This document shows, one piece after another, positions 6,643-14,438 of a stretch of DNA of 23,179 nucleotides. Within the stretch, counting starts at the first letter, position 1. Each line of letters starts with the position of its first letter. The notes below the pieces were generated by a model. That model had not been told where the DNA came from. It was given only the letters and a program-made list of their open reading frames with translations, and ran no database searches. Source of the stretch: DASQDT01 sp036380435. Its GTDB lineage: Bacteria > Acidobacteriota > Blastocatellia > Pyrinomonadales > Pyrinomonadaceae. The translations under genes were made by a program, and so were the position numbers. Location: assembly GCA_036380435.1 (NCBI GenBank), contig DASVES010000489.1, positions 1 through 23,179 on the forward strand. Reading direction: 5' to 3'.

Positions 6643-7173
6643 ATGTTTTGTCCAAAATGCGCGGCGCAGAACGCCGACGATGCGAAGTATTGCCGCGGGT
6701 GCGGGGCCGACATCAGCCTCGTACCGCAAGCGATTACCGGCCAGCTCGCGCAGAGACTTAATGAGGAGGAAGAGAGTGGTCGCCGTGGGCACCGGCGTAA
6801 GCACAGGGAGCCGGCGAACATCGAGAACGCCGCGCGGCAGTTCTTTCTGGGGCTGGCCTTCGCGCTCGTCTCGCTCGCCATCCTCTCATGGGCGCCGGGC
6901 GGGAGGGTCTGGTGGTTCTGGATGCTCATCCCGGCGTTCATCATGATCGGCGGGGGCGTCGGCATGTACCTGCGCGTGCGCGAGGAGCGCAGCCGTCTCG
7001 CGCCGCCCGCGTATGCGCCCGCGCCCGCTTCGCTCTCGTCCCCGCCGCACGCCACGGGACTGCCGCCGCGCCGTCACACAGGTGAAATCGTCCAGCCGCC
7101 AAGCGTCACGGAGGCGACGACCCGACACCTCAACATGCCCGTCGAGCGCACGCCGAAGGACGCCGACTTTTAA
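6643..7173 (+). CDS. Zinc-ribbon membrane protein (first of a tandem pair)
   Basis: A 176-residue protein. The N-terminal zinc ribbon MFCPKCAAQNADDAKYCRGC (CxxC...CxxC, residues 3-20) is followed by GADISLVPQA and a charged segment. Two hydrophobic helices (about 66-84 and 89-107) would span the membrane, and a Pro/Ala-rich tail ends in the block PPSVTEATTRHLNM. The ATG is preceded by a strong GGAGGG at a suitable distance. The next gene encodes a paralogue sharing the ribbon, the DISLVPQA segment and the C-terminal SVTExTTRHL block. The zinc ribbon type is the zinc_ribbon_2 class common in bacterial membrane proteins. No enzymatic role is evident; a scaffold or sensor at the inner membrane is a guess. 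Confidence 0.85.
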   Translation: MFCPKCAAQNADDAKYCRGCGADISLVPQAITGQLAQRLNEEEESGRRGHRRKHREPANIENAARQFFLGLAFALVSLAILSWAPGGRVWWFWMLIPAFIMIGGGVGMYLRVREERSRLAPPAYAPAPASLSSPPHATGLPPRRHTGEIVQPPSVTEATTRHLNMPVERTPKDADF

Positions 7174-7254
7174 GAACGCAGACTTTGAGCGTCGCCTTCG
7201 ACAACTTGCCGACTACAACTGCCGGCGACTATCGACGCCGTGGAGTGAATCGAA

Positions 7255-7791
7255 GTGTTCTGCCCGAAATGCGGAGTGAAGAATGTGGAGGACGCCAAGT
7301 TCTGCCGGGCGTGCGGGGCCGACATCAGCCTCGTGCCGCAGGCGCTGACGCGGAGCCTGCCCGAAGGCGCGTTCGGCATGCGCAACGTTGGGGAGGAGGA
7401 GAGCGAGGGCGGCAAGAAACGCAGGTACAAACCCACGAAGCCGCCGACGCTCGAAAAGGGTCTGTCGAAGTGCATGGAAGGCGTCGCGTTCCTCCTCATC
7501 TTCCTCACCGGCTACTTCTATTTCTTCGGCGCCTTCTTCATCTGGATTTGGCTCATCATCCCCGCCCTCGCCAACTTCGGCGAAGGTGTTGGGCAGATCA
7601 TCCGCGCGCGCAGTGAGGGCGGCGCTCTGCCCCCGCGCACAACCTTCGACGCCGGCGAACTGACGCCCCCTGCCGCGCACGCGGCCGTCGAACTCCCCCA
7701 GCGCGCGACCTCCGAAATCGTCGCTCCGCCGCCGAGCGTCACCGAAGGCACGACCCGCCACCTCGGCGCGGCCGGCCCCGCCAAACGCTAA
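7255..7791 (+). CDS. Zinc-ribbon membrane protein (second of a tandem pair)
   Basis: A 178-residue paralogue of the upstream gene, separated from it by 81 bases. It opens with MFCPKCGVKNVEDAKFCRAC then GADISLVPQALT, has a Lys/Arg-rich segment at about 50-66 and a strongly hydrophobic region at about 77-109 (two short helices rich in Phe, Tyr and Trp), and ends with PPPSVTEGTTRHLGAAG. The start is GTG at 7255, preceded by GGAG with a spacing of about nine bases. The hydrophobic part and linker have diverged fully from the first copy, while the two termini are conserved, pointing to binding functions at both ends. Confidence 0.85.
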   Translation: MFCPKCGVKNVEDAKFCRACGADISLVPQALTRSLPEGAFGMRNVGEEESEGGKKRRYKPTKPPTLEKGLSKCMEGVAFLLIFLTGYFYFFGAFFIWIWLIIPALANFGEGVGQIIRARSEGGALPPRTTFDAGELTPPAAHAAVELPQRATSEIVAPPPSVTEGTTRHLGAAGPAKR

Positions 7792-7807
7792 TCCACACGG
7801 CACCTGT

Positions 7808-7813
7808 TATATT
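7808..7813 (+). promoter_or_regulatory. Candidate -10 element for a leaderless aroDE transcript
   Basis: TATATT ends six bases before the A of the aroDE ATG (7820), the usual distance from a -10 hexamer to a transcription start. There is no Shine-Dalgarno sequence before this ATG. No clear -35 is seen. A leaderless message is therefore possible, but this is inference. Confidence 0.35.
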
Positions 7814-7819
7814 TGAATC

Positions 7820-9382
7820 ATGAGCGCCGCGCGCATCTGCGTCCCCGTCTGCGTCGGGCGTTCTGACGAATTGCCCGGCGCGGTCGCGCGCGCTGCCCCG
7901 TTCGCCGACGTGGTCGAGCTGCGCTTCGACTGCCTCGAAGCGGGTCAACTCTGGCCCGCGCTGGAGTCAATCAACGAGCTACTTGATTCGCACAGCATCC
8001 CCTTCATCTTCACGCTCCGACACGCCGCGCACGGCGGACGCATGAAGCACGACGCGGCTGAGCGAGCGCAGTTTCAGGCGCGGCTTCACAAGCTGCTCGC
8101 GGCGAGAGCTAAGGCGGGGAAGTCCGTCGCGGAGCATTACGTTGACCTGGAGTTCGACGAAGACTCGGCGGCAGAAGCGGCCAACACGTTCGGCGACCTG
8201 TGCGGCGTGGTCTGTTCTCATCACGACTTCGACGGCATTCCTGACGACCTCGGAGAACTTTACGGACGGATGGCGGCAACTGGCGCGGGCGTCGTCAAGA
8301 TCGCCGTCACGGCCAACGACGCGACGGACTGCCTCGCCGTCTTCCGCCTGCTCGAACGCGCGCGGCGCGACGGCCGCGCGGCGGTCGTCCTCGCGATGGG
8401 CGAGGCCGGCATCCTCACGCGCATCCTCGGCCCCTCGCGCGGCACGGCGCTCACCTACGGCGCGCTCGACGACACGCAGCGCACCGCGCCCGGTCAAATC
8501 AGCGCGGAGGAATTGCGTCGGCTCTACCGCGTGCATTCGATCACGCGCGAGACACTCGTCTGCGGCCTCGTCGGCTCGCCCGTCGCACACTCGCTCTCGC
8601 CGCACATCCACAACACCGCCTTCGCCGCGCGCGGCATCGACGCCGTCTACATCCCGCTCGAAGTCTCCGACCTCCGCGACTTCGTGCGCCGCATGGTCGC
8701 CACGCGCAGCCGCGAGCTTGACTGGAACCTGCGCGGCCTGAGCATCACCGCGCCCCACAAGAGCGCCATCATCGAACACCTCGACTGGACGGAGCCGAAG
8801 GCCCGCGAAATCGGCGCGGTCAACACGCTGGTCATCGTTGGCGGAGAGCTTCGCGGTTACAACACCGACGCCGCGGCCTCGCTCGCGCCGCTGCGCGGGG
8901 AGCTTGATTTGAGCGCCGCCCGCGTCGCCGTCATCGGTGCGGGCGGCGCCGCCCGCGCCTTGCTGTGGGAACTGAGAGAAACCGGCGCGCGCACGACCCT
9001 GTTCGCCCGCGACGCCGCGCGGGCCGCCAATACGGCAAGACAATTCGACGCCGCGCCCGCGCCGCTCGAAGGGGCGCGCTTCGACGGCTTCGACCTCGTC
9101 GTCAACGCGACGCCGCTCGGCACACGCGGCCGAATGGAAGGCGAAACGCCCGCCGCCGCACATCAACTGCGCGGCGCGCGCTTCGCCTACGACCTTGTTT
9201 ATAATCCACGCGAGACGCGCTTCCTGCGCGAGGCCCGCGCGGCCGGCTGCCGCCCCCTCGGCGGCCTCCCCATGCTCCTCGCGCAGGCCGCCGCACAGTT
9301 CAAACTCTGGACGACACAGGACGCGCCCCTCGACGTGATGCGCGAGGCGGCGGAAAGGAAAATCAAAGAGGTCAGAGGTTAG
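7820..9382 (+). CDS. aroDE: Bifunctional 3-dehydroquinate dehydratase (type I) / shikimate dehydrogenase
   Basis: A 520-residue fusion catalysing two consecutive steps of the shikimate pathway in the cytoplasm: dehydration of 3-dehydroquinate, then NADPH-dependent reduction of 3-dehydroshikimate to shikimate. Residues 1-235 are a type I dehydratase barrel with VELRFDCL (Glu33, Arg35), CSHHDFDGIP (catalytic His134 or His135), VVKIAVTAND (Schiff-base Lys160) and a closing APGQI loop. Residues about 245-520 are the dehydrogenase: SLSPHIHN at 258-265, ITAPHK with Lys314, GYNTD with Asp350, the nucleotide-binding loop GAGGAAR (373-379), NATPLG (429-434) and LPMLLAQAAAQFKLW. All key residues are present in both halves. 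The last codons (EVRG) and the TAG lie inside the inverted repeat at 9365-9449. A weak promoter sits directly upstream. Confidence 0.95.
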   Translation: MSAARICVPVCVGRSDELPGAVARAAPFADVVELRFDCLEAGQLWPALESINELLDSHSIPFIFTLRHAAHGGRMKHDAAERAQFQARLHKLLAARAKAGKSVAEHYVDLEFDEDSAAEAANTFGDLCGVVCSHHDFDGIPDDLGELYGRMAATGAGVVKIAVTANDATDCLAVFRLLERARRDGRAAVVLAMGEAGILTRILGPSRGTALTYGALDDTQRTAPGQISAEELRRLYRVHSITRETLVCGLVGSPVAHSLSPHIHNTAFAARGIDAVYIPLEVSDLRDFVRRMVATRSRELDWNLRGLSITAPHKSAIIEHLDWTEPKAREIGAVNTLVIVGGELRGYNTDAAASLAPLRGELDLSAARVAVIGAGGAARALLWELRETGARTTLFARDAARAANTARQFDAAPAPLEGARFDGFDLVVNATPLGTRGRMEGETPAAAHQLRGARFAYDLVYNPRETRFLREARAAGCRPLGGLPMLLAQAAAQFKLWTTQDAPLDVMREAAERKIKEVRG

Positions 9383-9449
9383 AGGTCAGAGGTTAGTAAA
9401 AACCTCTTGTTCTTTAACTAACCTCTGACCTCTAACCTCTGACCTCTTT
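9365..9449. repeat. Perfect 33-base inverted repeat of GAGGTCA/GAGGTTA heptads
   Basis: The arms 9365-9397 and 9417-9449 are exact inverted complements with a 19-base loop. Each arm alternates the 7-base units GAGGTCA and GAGGTTA. The element occupies the whole interval between aroDE and the ThiF/MoeB gene: the aroDE stop (9380-9382) is in the left arm and the next ATG (9454) is four bases after the right arm, leaving that gene without a Shine-Dalgarno sequence. Confidence 0.95.
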
Positions 9450-9453
9450 TCTT

Positions 9454-10470
9454 ATGGAACGTTACAGCCGGCAAATTCTGTTCGAGGGCATCGGCGCCGA
9501 TGGGCAGCGGCGGATTCGGGAGGGGCGCGTGCTCGTCGTCGGGTGCGGCGCGCTCGGCTCGGCGCAGGTCGAGACGCTGGCGCGCGCGGGCGTCGGACGC
9601 CTCCGCGTGGCCGACCGCGACTTCGTCGAGGAATCGAACCTCCAGCGGCAGACGCTTTTCACCGAGCGCGACGCGCGCGAGCGCACACCGAAGGCCGTCG
9701 CCGCTCGCCAGAGGGTCGCGGAGATCAACTCGGACGTGGAGGTCGAGGCCGAGGTCGTTGACGTGAACAACTCGAACGTCGAGCGGCTGATCGACGGGTG
9801 CGACGTGGTGCTCGACGGGACGGACAACTTCGCGACGCGCTACCTTCTCAACGACGCCTGCGTGAAGCGCGGCCGGGTGTGGGTCTACGGCGCGGCCGTC
9901 GGCTCCTACGGCGTGACGATGACGGTGCGGCCGCGCGTCAGTCCTTGCCTGCGCTGCGTCTTCCCCGAAGTGCCGCCGGCCGGCTCCGCCCCGACGTGCG
10001 ACACGGCGGGCGTCGTCATGCCGATCATCTCGGTGGTCGCGGCCGTGCAGGCGAGCGAGGCGCTGAAGCTTTTGGCCGGAAAGAGTGAGTTGCTGCACGG
10101 CTCGCTGATGCAGTTCGACATGTGGCAGAACGAGTGGCGCCGCGTCCGTCTGGGCGCGCCGGCGGCCGACTGTCCGGCGTGCGTGCTGGGGCGCTTCGAG
10201 TCGCTGGAAGCGGAGGCGGGCGAATTCACGACCGTGCTTTGCGGGCGCGACGCCGTGCAGGTCTCGCCGCGCAACTCCGGCCCCATCGACCTCGAAGCTC
10301 TGGCGGGCCGTCTGAAATCCGCCGGGGAGGTCAGGCTCAATCCGTACCTCGTGCGCCTGCGCGCGGGCGAGTACGAGCTGACCGTCTTCGCCGACGCGCG
10401 CGCCATCGTCCGCGGCACCGACGACGCGAAGCTGGCGCGCTCGCTCTACGCGCGTTACGTCGGGAACTGA
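9454..10470 (+). CDS. ThiF/MoeB-type ubiquitin-like-protein activating adenylyltransferase with a C-terminal extension
   Basis: A 338-residue E1-like enzyme that would adenylate the C-terminal glycine of a small sulfur-carrier protein (ThiS or MoaD type) before sulfur transfer. It opens with the family start MERYSRQILFEGIG. The nucleotide loop is VVGCGALGS (28-36), followed by Asp54 in ADRDFVEESNLQRQ and DGTDNFATRY at 121-130. Four cysteines in CLRC (165, 168) and CPAC (240, 243) should hold zinc. Cys182 in PTCDTAGVV is where ThiF carries its persulfide cysteine, so sulfur transfer is possible. E. coli MoeB and ThiF are about 250 residues; here an extra 85 residues (from CGRDAVQVSPR) form a small alpha/beta domain. 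No carrier protein is next door, so thiamine versus molybdopterin use is undecided. The start follows a palindromic repeat directly. Confidence 0.88.
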   Translation: MERYSRQILFEGIGADGQRRIREGRVLVVGCGALGSAQVETLARAGVGRLRVADRDFVEESNLQRQTLFTERDARERTPKAVAARQRVAEINSDVEVEAEVVDVNNSNVERLIDGCDVVLDGTDNFATRYLLNDACVKRGRVWVYGAAVGSYGVTMTVRPRVSPCLRCVFPEVPPAGSAPTCDTAGVVMPIISVVAAVQASEALKLLAGKSELLHGSLMQFDMWQNEWRRVRLGAPAADCPACVLGRFESLEAEAGEFTTVLCGRDAVQVSPRNSGPIDLEALAGRLKSAGEVRLNPYLVRLRAGEYELTVFADARAIVRGTDDAKLARSLYARYVGN

Positions 10471-10486
10471 AAACGTGCCGACGATT

Positions 10487-10677
10487 GTAGGGCAGGGCAA
10501 GTCCGCGGCCCGTCTTACCGGAAGAATTATTAACATGGATGGAGAGGATCGATAGGATCAGAAGATTTGAAATCTCAAATCTGAAATCTGCAATCAGATC
10601 TTTCTCTATCCTACCCATCCTGTCCATCCATGTTAATAATTCTGTAAGCACGGGCCGCGGACTTGCCTTGCCCCTAC
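10487..10677. repeat. Composite nested palindromic element, copy 2
   Basis: This has the same three nested modules as 4351-4532. The outer left arm GTAGGGCAGGGCAAGTCCGC (from 10487) pairs with about 10651-10677. The middle arms from GAATTATTAACATGGATGG (about 10522) pair with 10608-10642. The core AGATTTGAAATCTCAAATCT (10563-10582) is the same as in copy 1. Compared with copy 1 the middle arms differ in their unit copies but the outer ends and core match closely, so the two share a recent origin. It lies 16 bases after the ThiF/MoeB stop and contains no coding frame. Confidence 0.92.
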
Positions 10678-10817
10678 GGCATTGTCGAAGTTTCTTATCT
10701 CCGGCGCATCGGTTATGATTCCGTGTGGTCGATGAATTGCCGACCGAGGGAGTCGCAACTGTTCAGCCCGTCGATTCATCACATCCCAAAACCTCAAGGG
10801 GCCATCTAATTCTGTTG
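10678..10817 (+). promoter_or_regulatory. Leader of the beta-propeller gene with a candidate -10 box
   Basis: Between the palindromic element and the preferred ATG at 10818 there are 140 bases. TATGAT at 10714-10719 matches five of six -10 positions, but its -35 partner TTTCTT (10691-10696, spacing 17) is poor. If used, transcription would start near 10726 and leave a leader of about 90 bases. The frame is open back to a GTG at 10725, so a longer protein cannot be excluded. Confidence 0.35.
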
Positions 10818-13082
10818 ATGACTAAGAAAAACTATCTGTCCCGCGCCGCCCGCGCCGTCCTCCTCGCCGCCCCGCTCATCAGTTTCGCCGCGACGCTGCC
10901 GGCGACGGCCGGCGGCCCCGTCGTGTGGGAGACGAACTCGCGCGCCGAACTTCTAAACGGTGAGGCGCGCGGCGTGTCGATTACCGATACCGGCGCGCTG
11001 ATGCTCGCGCCGCGTTTCACGCAGCTCTTCGACACCGAGCAGGCTTACGTCTGGTCGAGCACAACGGACGCGGCCGGCGCCGTCTACCTCGGGACGGGGC
11101 ACGACGGGAAGATTTTCCGCGTCGGCTCGGACGGGCGCGGCGCGCTCCTCTACGACGCGGCCGAGTTGGACGTGACGGCGCTCGTGGTGGGACGCGACGG
11201 CGCGCTCTACGCGGGCACGTCGCCCGAGGGCAAGGTCTACCGCATCACTTCGGATGGCAAGGCCGAGGTCTACTTCGACCCGCCCGACAAGTACATCTGG
11301 TCGATGGCGCTCGCGGCCGACGGCGCGATTGCCGTCGGGACGGGCGACGCCGGCCGGCTCTACCGCGTAAGCGCGGCCGGGGCCAAACCGGAAGCGTCCG
11401 TGCTCGCCGACATTAACGAGACGCACGTCATCTCGCTTGCGCTCGACCGGCAGGGCAACCTCATCGCCGGCACCGATCCGAGCGGACTCGTCCTGAGAGT
11501 CTCGCCCGACGGGAAAGTTTTTGCCCTCTTCGACTCGCCGCTGCGCGAGATTCACGCGCTGGCGCCCGCCGCCGACGGCTCCGTCTACGCGCTCGCCCTG
11601 AGCGAAGCGGCGTCGGGGCCGCGCCCTGTAGTGCCTGCCACTGCGCAACCCGCTACGCAAGGCTCGACGCAGACGAGCGGCGGCGTCTCCGTGACGATCA
11701 CCTCGGGCGACATCATCGACGGCACGCAGGGCGCAACGCAGTTCGGCGGCCAGCAGACGCAGTCGCGCAGCCGCAACGAACTCCAGAACGCGCGCAGCGC
11801 CGTCTTCCGCGTCCAACCCGACGGCAGCTCCGACGTGCTCTGGAGTTCCAACAGCGTGACGGCCTTCTCCGTGGCGCCCGCGCCGCAGGACGGCGCTCTC
11901 ATCGGCACCAGCGACAAGGGGCGCGTCTACCATGTGAGCGACGACGGGCGCGACACGCTGCTCGTCCAGTCGTCCGAAGACCAAATCTCCTCGTTCCTCG
12001 TTCGCGGCCGAGAGGTCTTCGCCGCGTCGAGCAATCAGGGCAAGCTCTTCCGCCTCGGCGTGGAGCCGGCGACGGAGGGGACGTATGAGTCGCCCGTGCG
12101 CGACGCGCGTTTCGTCGCCTCGTGGGGACGCATCCGCTGGCGCGCTCAGGGGCAGGTCGAGTTGCAGACGCGCACGGGTAACACCGAGCGCCCCGACATG
12201 ACGTGGAGCGAGTGGAGCGCGCCCTACCGCGAGGCCGGCGGGACGCAGGTCAGTAGCCCCCGCGCGCGCTTCATCCAGTGGCGGGCGGTGCTGCGTGCGC
12301 CGGCCGGCGTGGTGCTCGAAGCCGACCGCACGGCGCGCGTCGAAGACGTGAGCCTCGCCTATCTGCCGCGCAACGTCGCGCCCGAAATCGTCTCCGTGCA
12401 GACCTTGCCGGTCGGCATCGCGCTGCTGCCGGCCATCCAGGTGCCCATCGATCCGAACCTCGAATCGTCGGGGCTAGACCCATCGCTCTTCGGCGCGCCC
12501 GTGCAGGTGCCGCCGCGGCGCACCTTCCAGCGCGGCGCCGTCTCGCTCCAGTGGCAAGCCGAAGACCGCAACGGCGACCAGCTCGAATACTCCGTCTTCT
12601 ACCGCGCCGTGAGCGAGAGCGTCTACCGGCCGCTCAGGGAGCGACAGCGGGAGAACTTCCTCGCCGTCGATGGCGCGGCCCTCGGCGACGGCCGCTTCGT
12701 CTTCAAGATCGTCGCCACGGACGCGCCCGACAACGCCGTCGGGCAGGCGCTTCGCGGCGAGCGACTGAGCGAGCCGGTGGACATCGACAACTCGCCGCCG
12801 CGCGTCCGCGCCGACGCACCGGCGCAGGCTCAGGCCGGCGCACCTCCGCGCGTCCGCTTCGTCGTCGAGGATGCGGGCGGGATGGTCAGGCGCGCCGACG
12901 TGAGCGTCGATGGCGAAGCCTGGCACTCGGTCTTCCCCGAAGACGGCATCGCCGACAGCCCGCGTGAGTCTTACGTGCTCGATCTGCCCGCCTCGGCCGC
13001 CCCCGGCGAGCACACCGTCTCGCTGCGCGCCTTCGACGCCAGCGGCAACGTCAGCAGCGCGAGAGTCGTCGTCCGGCGCTAG
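10818..13082 (+). CDS. Secreted beta-propeller protein with C-terminal fibronectin/Ig-like domains
   Basis: A 754-residue exported protein of unknown function. Residues 1-33 are a signal peptide (MTKKNYLSRAARAVLLAAPL, then a small-residue end at LPATAGG). Residues about 50-440 consist of blade-like repeats of the form DGxxYAGTxxxGKVYRI, for example TDAAGAVYLGTGHDGKIFRV and GRDGALYAGTSPEGKVYRI, with a Thr/Gln/Ser-rich insertion (about 275-320) that interrupts one blade. From about 440 on there are strand-rich domains; the last resemble fibronectin-III/Ig folds (VSLQWQAEDRNGDQLEYSVF; closing VSLRAFDASGNVSSARVVV). I chose the ATG at 10818 because it begins a proper signal peptide; a GTG at 10725 would add 31 non-signal residues. 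No catalytic motif is seen; a ligand-binding or cell-surface role is inference. Confidence 0.82.
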   Translation: MTKKNYLSRAARAVLLAAPLISFAATLPATAGGPVVWETNSRAELLNGEARGVSITDTGALMLAPRFTQLFDTEQAYVWSSTTDAAGAVYLGTGHDGKIFRVGSDGRGALLYDAAELDVTALVVGRDGALYAGTSPEGKVYRITSDGKAEVYFDPPDKYIWSMALAADGAIAVGTGDAGRLYRVSAAGAKPEASVLADINETHVISLALDRQGNLIAGTDPSGLVLRVSPDGKVFALFDSPLREIHALAPAADGSVYALALSEAASGPRPVVPATAQPATQGSTQTSGGVSVTITSGDIIDGTQGATQFGGQQTQSRSRNELQNARSAVFRVQPDGSSDVLWSSNSVTAFSVAPAPQDGALIGTSDKGRVYHVSDDGRDTLLVQSSEDQISSFLVRGREVFAASSNQGKLFRLGVEPATEGTYESPVRDARFVASWGRIRWRAQGQVELQTRTGNTERPDMTWSEWSAPYREAGGTQVSSPRARFIQWRAVLRAPAGVVLEADRTARVEDVSLAYLPRNVAPEIVSVQTLPVGIALLPAIQVPIDPNLESSGLDPSLFGAPVQVPPRRTFQRGAVSLQWQAEDRNGDQLEYSVFYRAVSESVYRPLRERQRENFLAVDGAALGDGRFVFKIVATDAPDNAVGQALRGERLSEPVDIDNSPPRVRADAPAQAQAGAPPRVRFVVEDAGGMVRRADVSVDGEAWHSVFPEDGIADSPRESYVLDLPASAAPGEHTVSLRAFDASGNVSSARVVVRR

Positions 13083-13288
13083 CCGTTTTGGCCTCCGGGC
13101 GCATCAAAAGTTCGGCGATGCACGATACGGTGCCCGGCGTGCCGGAAATCGTTCGGCAGACCGCAAGCGGCTGGAAATAAAGCCGTTCATGTGTTGAGTT
13201 TCGCGGCGTCGGCCCCAGTGGCACCAGCCTTGCCAGTCTTTAGTGGTGAGACCGCGCGTCTCTCCTCTCCCTCCCATGCGCGCCTCCG

Positions 13289-13294
13289 TATAAA
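13289..13294 (+). promoter_or_regulatory. Candidate -10 element for the small secreted protein
   Basis: TATAAA sits so that transcription would begin near 13301. The message would then carry AGGAGG (13303-13308) close to its 5' end and exclude the upstream ATG at 13300. No -35 match is seen at the right spacing. Confidence 0.3.
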
Positions 13295-13320
13295 CGGACA
13301 TGAGGAGGACAAAGGTTGTG

Positions 13321-13527
13321 ATGAAGAACTTGAAGCGATATCTGGCGACGCTGGTCGCAATCTGCACGCTCTCGGCGGGGGCGCTGGCCTCCGACTGGCA
13401 GCGGCGGAACGACCAGAAGCCGCCGCCCAAGGAGCAGAAGGAGATTCCGCGCGAGGACAAAAAGCCGCCCCCGCCGCGTGAAGACAACCAGAACCGGGGG
13501 GGCGACAAGAAGCGGGGAAAACCCTAG
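13321..13527 (+). CDS. Small secreted Lys/Pro-rich protein
   Basis: A 68-residue protein starting MKNLKRYLATLVAICTLSAG. It has a signal peptide probably cleaved after ALAS or ALA (about residue 23-24), leaving a highly charged, proline-rich mature peptide of about 45 residues (KPPPKEQKEIPREDKKPPPP), presumably disordered. AGGAGG at 13303-13308 supports a start at this ATG or the adjacent GTG at 13318; an ATG at 13300 overlaps the ribosome binding site and is unlikely. Function is unknown. The high Lys content would let it bind polyanions or cell-wall polymers, but that is speculation. Confidence 0.7.
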   Translation: MKNLKRYLATLVAICTLSAGALASDWQRRNDQKPPPKEQKEIPREDKKPPPPREDNQNRGGDKKRGKP

Positions 13528-13718
13528 ACGTGCTCCTGCCGGCCGCCCGTGAAATTATCGAGGCGGCTGACGACAAGGAAGTGGTCACACGGGGGCACGT
13601 CAAAAAATCCTTCAGACGAAGGTCGCTATTCAGACCGCAGGCGCGCCGTAGGGGAGACTGAAAAGTTTCCCGGACAAGCGCGCCTGTAGTTGTTTTATCA
13701 CGCATGGAGGGGGAAGCG

Positions 13719-14342
13719 ATGAAACTGAGCAACCACGGAAGGGCGCTCTCGGCGCTTACACTTTGCGCCGCATTAATCTTTTCACTGGGCGGCTTCGCGC
13801 CGGCCGCGAACGCTCAGCGGCGGGGCGGCAGGGGTGGGGGTCTGGTCGCACGCGCGCAGTCAATGACCGGCGACTCTTTCGGCTTCACGGTCACGACGCC
13901 GCGCGGCGCGCGAGTCTACGCCGTCAGCCAACCGCGGGCCGAGCTGTTGCGCGCGGTGGACAGCGGGCTGACGGAGTTGTTCGCCGTTGCGCGCCGCCAC
14001 GGCTACCGCGCGGGGCTGAGCCATTCGGACTACACGATTTTCGTCGCCCGCCCCGACCGCACGCGTAACGGCGACGGCGCCTACTCGCCCGACATCGCGC
14101 TCGGTGCGGCGCAGTACGCCGGCAGCGTCTACGACAAGGGCGGCTACGTCTACGCCGCGGGCGTCGTGCTCTCGTCCAATCCCCCGGCCTTCGCCATCGC
14201 CGATCACGACCGCGATTACGGACGCGTCTCCGACGTAGCCCGCTACGAGGGCGAGCACATCGTGCTCTACAACAACGACCGGCGGCTCTACAGCCAGACC
14301 TACGATCACAGCCGCGGCGGAAGCCACCCGATCTTGCGGTAA
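13719..14342 (+). CDS. Secreted hypothetical protein
   Basis: A 207-residue exported protein. The ATG at 13719 is preceded by GGAGGGGG at good spacing; an earlier in-frame ATG at 13704 would swallow that ribosome binding site. The signal peptide MKLSNHGRALSALTLCAALI...PAANAQ is probably cleaved near residue 32-33, and a short Arg/Gly-rich segment follows. The mature domain is alpha/beta with many aromatic and acidic residues (FGFTVTTPRGARVYAV; DYTIFVARPDRTRNGDGAYS; EGEHIVLYNNDRRLY). I do not recognise the family, and no zinc-protease HExxH is present. It is closed by a strong terminator hairpin 33 bases downstream. Confidence 0.78.
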   Translation: MKLSNHGRALSALTLCAALIFSLGGFAPAANAQRRGGRGGGLVARAQSMTGDSFGFTVTTPRGARVYAVSQPRAELLRAVDSGLTELFAVARRHGYRAGLSHSDYTIFVARPDRTRNGDGAYSPDIALGAAQYAGSVYDKGGYVYAAGVVLSSNPPAFAIADHDRDYGRVSDVARYEGEHIVLYNNDRRLYSQTYDHSRGGSHPILR

Positions 14343-14374
14343 GTTTCTCCACAAGGTATGAGGTGAACAACGTG

Positions 14375-14423
14375 GGCGCGCCGGTCGATTTACGGATCGA
14401 CCGGCGCGCCCAAAACTTTTTGT
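14375..14423 (+). terminator. Intrinsic terminator between convergent genes
   Basis: A perfect 16-base stem (14375-14390 pairs with 14397-14412; arms start GGGCGCGCCGGTCGAT) has a 6-base loop TTACGG. It is followed by AAAAC and a five-T run at 14418-14422. The T-run serves the plus-strand transcript; no comparable T-run exists on the other side for the minus-strand gene that ends at 14439, though the stem could still block read-through. Confidence 0.85.
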
Positions 14424-14438
14424 CTGATTTCTGTCAAC

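Noticed and set aside
7979..9166. A 395-residue minus-strand frame opposite aroDE
   Set aside because: It is the shadow of an enzyme with all catalytic residues intact on the other strand.
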